Source: CALXJM01 sp963930325 (GTDB lineage: Bacteria; Bacillota; Clostridia; TANB77; CAG-508). Taken from it: 21,306 bases of DNA. Below the pieces are notes generated by a model, which worked only from the letters and a program-made list of their open reading frames with translations, was not told where the DNA came from and did not search any database. Position numbers and translations under genes: made by a program. Each line of letters starts with the position of its first letter. The stretch's first letter is position 1. Location: assembly GCA_963930325.1 (NCBI GenBank), contig CAWVME010000006.1, positions 1 to 21,306 of the forward strand, in the 5' to 3' direction. This document shows positions 8,937 to 14,685 of this stretch, piece after piece.

Positions 8937-10895
8937 ATGAATTTAGAGGGTAGATTAATAGGAAACCGTTATGAAATTATAGAAAAAATCGGAAGTGGAG
9001 GAATGGCAACTGTATATAAAGCAAAATGCCATGTACTTAATAGATATGTAGCAGTAAAAATATTAAGAGATGAATATACGACTGATTCCGAATTTATTAG
9101 AAGATTTAATACAGAAGCACAATCAGCTGCTAGTTTAGCACATCCTAATATTGTGTCTATTTATGATGTTGGAAATGAAGGGAACTTATACTATATTGTA
9201 ATGGAATTAATTCAAGGAAAGACATTGAAAGAAATTATTGTAGAAGATGGTTCACTTCCTTGGAAGTGGGCAGTAAATGTAGCCATTCAAATAGCATCTG
9301 CATTAGAGGTAGCACATAAAAATAATATTATTCATAGAGACATAAAGCCACATAATATTATAATAACAGAGGAGGGAATTGCTAAGGTAACAGATTTTGG
9401 AATTGCTAAAGCTGTTTCTAATTCTACTATAACTGCTTTTGGAACTACTATTGGCTCAGTTCATTATTTCTCACCAGAACATGCCAGAGGAGGATTTACA
9501 GACGCAAAATCAGATTTATACTCTTTAGGTGTTGTTATGTATGAAATGATTACAGGGAAGGTGCCTTTCGATGCAGACACCCCTGTATCTGTAGCACTAA
9601 AGCATATGCAAGAAACACCAAAAGAACCAAATAAAATAAAGCCTAACTTGCCAATTAGTGTTAATAATATTATTATGAAAGCCTTGGAAAAAGATATAAG
9701 CTTACGTTATCAATCTGCAACAGAAATGTTAAAAGATTTAACTCTAGCACTAAAAAAACCAGATGAAGACTTTGTGAAAAGAACAGATGTAGCAAAAGAG
9801 TTTCCGACACAAAGAGTTCCTATTATTAATAGCATTAGTAATGAAGAAAACAAAAAAGTTGAAGAAAATAGTACTTCCAAGTTTTGGGAAGAACACAAAA
9901 AATTAAAAATAGGAGTGATTATTGGCGTTTTATTAGCTTTGGTTGTTGCTGCTGTTGCAACTACTTATTTTGCATTTAATTCTAATAAATTAAAAGATGT
10001 ACAAATTGTAAATCTAGTAAATAAAACAGAAGAAGAAGCAAGAGCTGAAGTCGAAAAAATTAATGTTTATCTAGAAGTAGTGGGAGAAGAATACAATAGT
10101 GAAGTACCGGAAGGGCAAATTATATCTCAAGAGCCTAAATATAGAGAAAATTATACAATTAAAGAACAAAGTACTATAAAAGTTGTTATTAGTAAGGGAG
10201 AAGAGATAACTGAGGTACCAAAAGTAACAGGAAAAACTAAAGAGGATGCAGAAACAGAAATAAAAGCAGCAAAGCTACAAGCAGAACTAGTAAATATTAC
10301 AAGTGAAGAAGTAGAAGCCGGAATTGTTATTAGGCAAGAACCAGAAGCTGGTAGTGAAGCAAAAGTAGATAGCATAGTAAAAATTTATGTTAGTATAGGA
10401 ACAGGAAAAAAACAAGTAACTGTACCGGTATTAACAGGCAAAACAGAAGAAGCAGCAAAAAGCTTAGCAACATCTGTAGGATTAACTATTACAGATGTAA
10501 AATATGAAATCGATACAACTAAAACTAATGGAATTGTATTGCAACAAGATATAGACGCTGGAAAAGTAGTAGATGAGGGTACAGGAATTATAATTACTGT
10601 TAACAAGATACCTGAAATCGTTTCAGGAACAGTTTATATTAATGTAAAATCTATAGAGAGATACACAGAAAGCGTTGATGATGAAGGAAAACCAATAGAA
10701 CCAAAAGAAGTAAAACTGAAAGTCTTAGTAAATGACGAACAAGTAGAAGAACGCAGTGTTAGCCAAGATTCAGAAAACGAATCGGTAACAATACAAGGAA
10801 TTGGAACTGTAACAGTAAAAGTATATATTGATGGAAATTTAAGAAGAACAGAACAAATTGACTTAAATACAGTAAAAGAAAAAACAATAGAATAA
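8937..10895 (+). CDS. prkC: PrkC, membrane Ser/Thr kinase with PASTA domains
   Basis: The protein has 652 residues. The kinase domain (about 10-270) has the glycine loop IGSGGMATVYKAK, K41 in VAVKIL, catalytic D135 in HRDIKPHN, D153 in DFGIAKA, and a Thr/Ser-rich activation loop (161-174). A membrane helix at about 324-346 follows a charged linker. Three PASTA repeats (about 354-420, 424-486, 493-556) face outward and in the family bind peptidoglycan fragments or lipid II. A further unassigned domain fills 560-652. PrkC homologues regulate cell-wall synthesis, growth and spore germination. The start is set by GGGGGAAGGA just upstream of the ATG. Confidence 0.96.
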   Translation: MNLEGRLIGNRYEIIEKIGSGGMATVYKAKCHVLNRYVAVKILRDEYTTDSEFIRRFNTEAQSAASLAHPNIVSIYDVGNEGNLYYIVMELIQGKTLKEIIVEDGSLPWKWAVNVAIQIASALEVAHKNNIIHRDIKPHNIIITEEGIAKVTDFGIAKAVSNSTITAFGTTIGSVHYFSPEHARGGFTDAKSDLYSLGVVMYEMITGKVPFDADTPVSVALKHMQETPKEPNKIKPNLPISVNNIIMKALEKDISLRYQSATEMLKDLTLALKKPDEDFVKRTDVAKEFPTQRVPIINSISNEENKKVEENSTSKFWEEHKKLKIGVIIGVLLALVVAAVATTYFAFNSNKLKDVQIVNLVNKTEEEARAEVEKINVYLEVVGEEYNSEVPEGQIISQEPKYRENYTIKEQSTIKVVISKGEEITEVPKVTGKTKEDAETEIKAAKLQAELVNITSEEVEAGIVIRQEPEAGSEAKVDSIVKIYVSIGTGKKQVTVPVLTGKTEEAAKSLATSVGLTITDVKYEIDTTKTNGIVLQQDIDAGKVVDEGTGIIITVNKIPEIVSGTVYINVKSIERYTESVDDEGKPIEPKEVKLKVLVNDEQVEERSVSQDSENESVTIQGIGTVTVKVYIDGNLRRTEQIDLNTVKEKTIE

Positions 10896-10919
10896 GACGA
10901 TAAAATATACTATATGGAT

Positions 10920-10941
10920 GGGCAGGTTTTTACACCTGCCC
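10920..10941 (+). terminator. Stem-loop after prkC, probable weak terminator
   Basis: Eight perfect base pairs (GGGCAGGT/ACCTGCCC) enclose a six-base loop, followed by TTTCAATT. The U-tract is short, so termination may be partial, leaving some transcription into rpe. Confidence 0.6.
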
Positions 10942-10983
10942 TTTCAATTAAAATAACTATAATAAAGGAAGGAAAGAAAAATT

Positions 10984-11638
10984 ATGATAGAGATATCTGT
11001 ATCTGTATTAAATGTAAAAAATGAAAATGCTACACAAACGTTTTACAATATAGAAACAGCGGGAAGTAATTATTTTCATATTGATGTTATGGATGGGAAA
11101 TTTGTAAAACAAGAAAATTTGAAACAAATGAAAGAATATGCTACTATTATTAAGCATATATCAAATTTACCATTAGATGTCCACTTTATGGTAGAAAATA
11201 TACAGGACATAATTGATGAATATATAGAACTAAAACCTAATATTATGACATTTCATGTAGAAGCAAGTAAAGAAAATACCAAAAACATTATTTCATACAT
11301 AAAAGAACAAGGGATTAAGGTAGGACTAGCTATTAGTCCTAAAACACAAATAAAAGAAATAAAAGAATATTTGCCATATATTCACTTAGCTTTAGTGATG
11401 ACTGTAGAACCAGGGCTTCGGAGGGCAAAAACTTTTACCAGAAACAATACAAAAAATAGAAAAGTTAAATAATTATAGAGAGAAAAACAATATTGATTTC
11501 GAAATTGAAGTAGATGGAGGCATTAATGAGAAAACATCTAGTTTAGTTAAAAACGCAGGAGCAGACATTTTAGTGGCAGGTAGTGCTATTCTACAATCTG
11601 AAGATTATAAGCAAATGATTGCAAATTTAAAGAAATAA
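10984..11638 (+). CDS. rpe: Ribulose-phosphate 3-epimerase, interrupted by a +1 frameshift
   Basis: Rpe interconverts ribulose 5-phosphate and xylulose 5-phosphate in the pentose phosphate pathway. Visible family features are HIDVMDGKFV (metal ligand Asp), LDVHFMVEN, VMTVEPG, then, after skipping one base, GGQKLLPETIQKI, IEVDGGIN and GADILVAGSAI. The restored product is 217 residues, normal for the family. Without the shift, translation runs off into unrelated residues and stops at 11472 after 162 codons. The N-terminus has SVLNVKNEN where the family usually has SILSADF, so this copy is somewhat divergent. GGAAGGAAAG precedes the ATG. The position downstream of prkC is conserved in Firmicutes, except that rsgA is missing between them. 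Confidence 0.85.
11416..11422 (+). other. +1 frameshift site CTT-CGG-A in rpe
   Basis: Decoding CTT, skipping C and continuing at GGA yields PG-L-GGQ in place of the family's PGFGGQ, with no length change. AGGG precedes CTT directly, faintly like the prfB site (CTT followed by a hungry A site). Alternatives are a one-base insertion, for example an extra G in the GGG at 11413-11415 (restoring PGFGGQ), or an assembly error. Confidence 0.6.
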
Positions 11639-11641
11639 AAT

Positions 11642-11673
11642 AAAAGAATCCATGAGCATTCATGGATTCTTTT
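11642..11673. terminator. Bidirectional terminator between rpe and the convergent membrane gene
   Basis: A 14-bp perfect stem (AAAAGAATCCATGA with its complement) and a four-base GCAT loop lie between two converging genes. The stem ends in TTTT on the plus strand and in a T-rich tract on the minus strand, so it can serve both. Confidence 0.9.
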
Positions 11674-11690
11674 GAAAAATTTATGTTATT

Positions 11691-12875
11691 TTATTCTTCT
11701 ACGGCAGTAGCTACAGAAGAAATATCTTTTTTCTTTACAATAGAAAGAATAAGAATTCCGAAACCAGTTAATCCAACTAGAAGGCTAATCCATAATCCAG
11801 CAAATGGAATTAAGCCTAGTAAGAAGAATACAAGAGTTGTTGCTAAAACAAATATAAGATTTTTTGCTTTTGAAGCATTTCCGAATTTACTAGCAATGAA
11901 GCATCCAATAGCAATATAAGCGATAACAGCAGAAACAAACAACATAGCAAAGTAAATAAGTAAAAGTGCAATTGTTATTTTGCTTCCTACAAAAGTAAAG
12001 GCTAACAAAATACTAATAATTGGAATAATGAATAAAGCAGCTATACCGATTCCAAGACCAATGAAAATTCTAGAAAGTTTAATACTTGTCATCTTAGAAT
12101 AGAACTTAGGCGCAATCCATATTATTAATCCATAAATTGCTAAAGTGAATACTAAAGTAGTTAAACAATTTATAATGTGAGTTCTAACTGGATCTTGAGT
12201 TTCACCAGTAAAAGAAGAACTTTTTCCTAAATAATTAATATTTCCAGAGATAACACCTTCTGTAATAACAATAGCTTCTTTGTTAGAATAATTGAAATCA
12301 CCGTAAATAAGTGCATCGTCTGTTACATCAAGAGTTTGAGTTGAAATATAGCAATTTCTACCAACACCACCAGACATAGATAAATAATTAGCAGTAGCTC
12401 TTAAATCACGATAAATAATTCCATCATATTTAATTGTGATATTAGAACAAATTGCATAAATATCATACACAGTTGCGTTTAATGTAAAATCTTTAGCAAG
12501 AACAAATACATTACCATAAACATAACCACCATCTAAGTTTAAAGAATTAGCTATAACAAATAGGTCTCCACCAATTTCACTTGTAATAGTAACATTATTG
12601 CCAATAATAAATGCGTTACTATCAATAGTATCTGATAGTACTAAGTCATCTCCCGAAAGATAAAAATAGTCTTCTTCTATCATAGGTTCTTCTGTAGTAG
12701 TTTCTTCACCAGAACTTTCTTCAATTACTGAATCATCAGTAGTTGCATTTGAATCTTCTTCACTAGAAATAGTAGTAACATCACCAGCTGTGTCATCTGT
12801 TGCATAGCATATTCCAGTAAAAAGAAGAACAAACAATGCCAAAATAGCAATAAGTTTAAATTTTACCTTTTGCAT
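11691..12875 (-). CDS. Secreted/membrane bactofilin-like beta-helix protein
   Basis: The 394-residue protein has a signal peptide (hydrophobic 6-22, likely cut after CYA at about 25) and a Ser/Thr/Glu-rich linker (26-68). A repetitive strand-rich region (about 70-235) follows with turns such as SNAFIIGNNVTI, GGDLFVIANSLNL and YGNVFVLAKDFTL, about 18 residues per turn, as in bactofilin or polymer-forming beta-helices. Four or five membrane helices fill the C-terminal 160 residues, ending with a charged tail. The topology places the beta-helix outside the cell, unlike cytoplasmic bactofilins. The ATG at 12875 has GGGAGGAG five bases upstream; an in-frame TTG at 12890 overlaps that site and is rejected. 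A strong promoter lies upstream. Its function is unknown; an envelope scaffold is an inference. Confidence 0.8.
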   Translation of the reverse strand: MQKVKFKLIAILALFVLLFTGICYATDDTAGDVTTISSEEDSNATTDDSVIEESSGEETTTEEPMIEEDYFYLSGDDLVLSDTIDSNAFIIGNNVTITSEIGGDLFVIANSLNLDGGYVYGNVFVLAKDFTLNATVYDIYAICSNITIKYDGIIYRDLRATANYLSMSGGVGRNCYISTQTLDVTDDALIYGDFNYSNKEAIVITEGVISGNINYLGKSSSFTGETQDPVRTHIINCLTTLVFTLAIYGLIIWIAPKFYSKMTSIKLSRIFIGLGIGIAALFIIPIISILLAFTFVGSKITIALLLIYFAMLFVSAVIAYIAIGCFIASKFGNASKAKNLIFVLATTLVFFLLGLIPFAGLWISLLVGLTGFGILILSIVKKKDISSVATAVEE

Positions 12876-12910
12876 AAAAACTCCTCCCAAAATATATTTT
12901 CATGCTTCAA

Positions 12911-12939
12911 ATAATATAGCTAAAAATAGAATTTGTCAA
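12911..12939 (-). promoter_or_regulatory. Sigma-A-type promoter for the bactofilin-like gene
   Basis: On the minus strand a perfect TTGACA (12939-12934) is followed after 17 bases by TATTAT (12916-12911), about 35 bases before the start codon at 12875. Confidence 0.8.
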
Positions 12940-12968
12940 TTAAAACACAGAAAAAACACAAAAAAAAC

Positions 12969-13010
12969 ATAATCCAATTTAGCTTTTTAAAGAAAGATAA
13001 ATTAGATTAT
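12969..13010 (-). terminator. Terminator of the Cys-rich microprotein gene
   Basis: On the minus strand a 13-bp stem with one G-U pair and a 16-base loop is followed by GTTTTTTTTG. It starts at the stop codon of the small gene and ends just before the next promoter. Confidence 0.75.
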
Positions 13011-13126
13011 TGTTTAAAATAAGGGCAATTAGCATGTGGGGTAATCTTGTCTGAAGAAACTTTTTCCAAAGTACATTTTCCATCTTTTTGGTAGATACAA
13101 TTTGAAGAACAGTTGATATTGGTCAA
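13007..13126 (-). CDS. 39-residue Cys-rich microprotein
   Basis: This small gene starts with TTG at 13126, with AGAGGTGAT a few bases upstream, and encodes a 39-residue protein. Four cysteines (C6, C10, C18, C34; spacing C-x3-C-x7-C-x15-C) occur in INCSSNC, DGKCTL and HANCPYF. Similar tiny proteins are common in Clostridia and resemble DUF1540-type metal-binding peptides; many are mislabelled as hydroxymyristoyl-ACP dehydratase. The cysteines suggest a small zinc or other metal knuckle. It lies 108 bases downstream of nth on the same strand and has its own terminator. The role is unknown. Confidence 0.75.
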   Translation of the reverse strand: MTNINCSSNCIYQKDGKCTLEKVSSDKITPHANCPYFKQ

Positions 13127-13234
13127 TGAAATCACCTCTAGATAATAGTATACAAAAAAATAAAAAAAATATTCAGTAAAAAACCATTCCTTTCAAAGCA
13201 GTTAAGGATTAGAAAGAATAGTATTTTGAAATAA

Positions 13235-13861
13235 TTATAAATTTTTGTGACAGAGATTTTGGACTGGGCAAGCGTTACATTTAGGATTTCTTGCTGTGCA
13301 ACAATTTCTGCCGTGCCAAACAAAAAGATGGTTTATATCTTGAATGAATTTTTTAGGAACAATTCTTAATAAATCTTGTTCTATTTTTTCTGGCTCTTTT
13401 TCAGTAGAAAGACCTAATCGATTTGAAACACGTTTTGCATGAGTATCTACTGCAATTCCATAAGGAATATGAAAAGCTTCCAAAAGTACTACATTTGCAC
13501 TTTTTCTACCTATTCCTGGAAGAGAAGTAAGCTTTTCCATAGAATGAGGAACCTCTCCATGAAAATCAGTTACAATTTTTTGTGCACAAGCTTTTATATT
13601 TTTGGCTTTGGTTCGATAAAAACCACAAGGATGAATTAATTTCTCTAGCTCAGACAAATCAGCAGAAGCAAATGACTCTGGTGAAGAATAACGAGAAAAA
13701 ATATTAGGTGTAGTTAAATTTACTCTTTCATCTGTGCATTGTGCTGACAGCATAACAGCAACAACAAGTTCAAAAGGAGACGCAAAATCTAAACTACATT
13801 TAGCGTCTGGATAAGAATCTTTTAAAATTTCAATTATTTTCTTAATATTTGTTTTATTCAT
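13235..13861 (-). CDS. nth: Endonuclease III (DNA glycosylase/AP lyase)
   Basis: Nth removes oxidised pyrimidines from DNA and cuts the abasic site in base-excision repair. The 208-residue protein has MLSAQCTDERVN, the helix-hairpin-helix LPGIGRKSAN with catalytic K120, D139 in VDTHAKRVSNRLGL, and a [4Fe-4S] cluster motif C188-x6-C195-x2-C198-x5-C204 at the C-terminus. The ATG at 13861 is preceded by AAAGGTGA at a suitable distance; an in-frame GTG at 13870 lies within that site and is rejected. The gene is transcribed away from the small membrane protein and spoVM. Confidence 0.95.
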   Translation of the reverse strand: MNKTNIKKIIEILKDSYPDAKCSLDFASPFELVVAVMLSAQCTDERVNLTTPNIFSRYSSPESFASADLSELEKLIHPCGFYRTKAKNIKACAQKIVTDFHGEVPHSMEKLTSLPGIGRKSANVVLLEAFHIPYGIAVDTHAKRVSNRLGLSTEKEPEKIEQDLLRIVPKKFIQDINHLFVWHGRNCCTARNPKCNACPVQNLCHKNL

Positions 13862-13921
13862 TATGGTCACCTTTCAGATAACAATTAATATAATATAATA
13901 AAGAAACGGAGGTAATAGATT

Positions 13922-14071
13922 ATGTTTAGACTACTAAAAAAAACATTAGCTGTATGCTTAATAGGATTTGGATTGGGGATATTATTAGTAATATTACTTC
14001 CGACAACGGGCTGGTTATTTTTAATTGGAATTGCTGTAGTTGCTATAGGGCTCGCATGGCTAGCGTGTTGA
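13922..14071 (+). CDS. Small hydrophobic membrane protein, 49 residues
   Basis: ACGGAGG lies nine bases before the ATG. The product has a short basic N-terminus (FRLLKK) and two hydrophobic helices (about 8-27 and 31-47) joined by LPTTGW, with a terminal Cys. I do not recognise the family. It sits 27 bases before spoVM in the same direction, so the two are probably co-transcribed, perhaps during sporulation. Overlapping TATAAT-like sequences at 13889-13899 could be a -10 region, but no good -35 is seen. Confidence 0.7.
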   Translation: MFRLLKKTLAVCLIGFGLGILLVILLPTTGWLFLIGIAVVAIGLAWLAC

Positions 14072-14098
14072 CATTTAGGAACAAAGGAGTGTAGAAAC

Positions 14099-14173
14099 AT
14101 GAAAATAGTAGTAAAAAAAGTGCCTAAATTCCTAAGAGGATTCGTAAAACTCATATTTGGTATAAAAGAGTAA
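14099..14173 (+). CDS. spoVM: Stage V sporulation protein SpoVM
   Basis: The 24-residue peptide MKIVVKKVPKFLRGFVKLIF-GIKE is amphipathic and aligns with B. subtilis SpoVM: Met1-Lys2, Pro9-Lys-Phe-Leu12 and Gly14 fall at the same positions. SpoVM lies flat on the forespore membrane, recognises its positive curvature, and anchors SpoIVA to start spore-coat assembly. AAAGGAG at 14083-14089 is nine bases before the ATG. Location supports the call: in B. subtilis spoVM lies between the prkC/rpe cluster and rpmB, and here rpmB is the next gene, convergent across a terminator. Confidence 0.88.
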   Translation: MKIVVKKVPKFLRGFVKLIFGIKE

Positions 14174-14209
14174 TACATAAGAGGTTTTATTTCTTACTTG
14201 GGAGAAAAG

Positions 14210-14253
14210 AAAGATGTGCGACGAAAGTTTTGCTTTCAATAACGCACATCTTT
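14210..14253. terminator. Bidirectional terminator between spoVM and rpmB
   Basis: An 11-bp stem (AAGATGTGCG and its complement plus one pair) encloses a second small hairpin (GAAAG/CTTTC). It is followed by TTTTTT on the plus strand and a T-rich tract on the minus strand, so it can end both convergent genes. Confidence 0.88.
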
Positions 14254-14262
14254 TTTCGCTTA

Positions 14263-14460
14263 TTAGACTCTTGTAACTTTTCCTGAACGTAAGCATTTTG
14301 CACATACATGAATTCTTTTTGGTTGACCATCAACCATTGCTTTAACAGTTCTTAAATTTGATTTATATGTCCTGCTAGTTCTTTTACTAATATGAGAACG
14401 TGTAACACTAAGCTTGTTTCCCCAGCTAACAGATTTATTACAAATTGCACATTTTGCCAT
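14263..14460 (-). CDS. rpmB: 50S ribosomal protein L28, zinc-ribbon form
   Basis: L28 is a component of the large ribosomal subunit. The 65-residue protein starts MAKCAICNKSVSWGNKLS and has two Cys pairs, C4-x2-C7 and CAKC near the C-terminus, the zinc-binding (C+) form. RTYKSNLRTVKA and the closing LRSGKVTRV are typical. AGGAGGTGC precedes the ATG. It is a stand-alone minus-strand gene, divergent from the large surface-protein gene and convergent with spoVM. On the minus strand TATACT lies upstream, but I see no clear -35. Confidence 0.95.
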   Translation of the reverse strand: MAKCAICNKSVSWGNKLSVTRSHISKRTSRTYKSNLRTVKAMVDGQPKRIHVCAKCLRSGKVTRV

Positions 14461-14604
14461 TTTAAAAGCACCTCCTATTATGAATAATAAAATTGACTAA
14501 GTATAAGTTTAACATAGATTACAAGAAATTACAAGTGCTTTATGCAGAATTTGCAAAAATAATAATACATAGTAAACAATATCTAAAATGAAAATTACAT
14601 AATA

Positions 14605-14633
14605 TTGAAAAAAGTACAAAAAAGTGCTATAAT
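14605..14633 (+). promoter_or_regulatory. Sigma-A-type promoter for the VWA surface protein
   Basis: TTGAAA (14605-14610), a 17-base spacer and a perfect TATAAT (14628-14633) lie about 50 bases before the start codon at 14686. Confidence 0.85.
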
Positions 14634-14685
14634 TTACATATAAGTTATAAAAGAAAAATAGTAAAAAGGAGAGAGGGTGTAAAAG

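Noticed and set aside
11662..11919. 85-codon plus-strand open frame after rpe
   Set aside because: It is antisense to the C-terminal membrane helices of the bactofilin-like protein, begins inside the terminator and has no ribosome binding site.
13885..14178. 97-codon minus-strand open frame over the spoVM region
   Set aside because: It lies antisense to the 49-residue gene and spoVM, both of which have good ribosome binding sites; its product is low-complexity and unlike any family.
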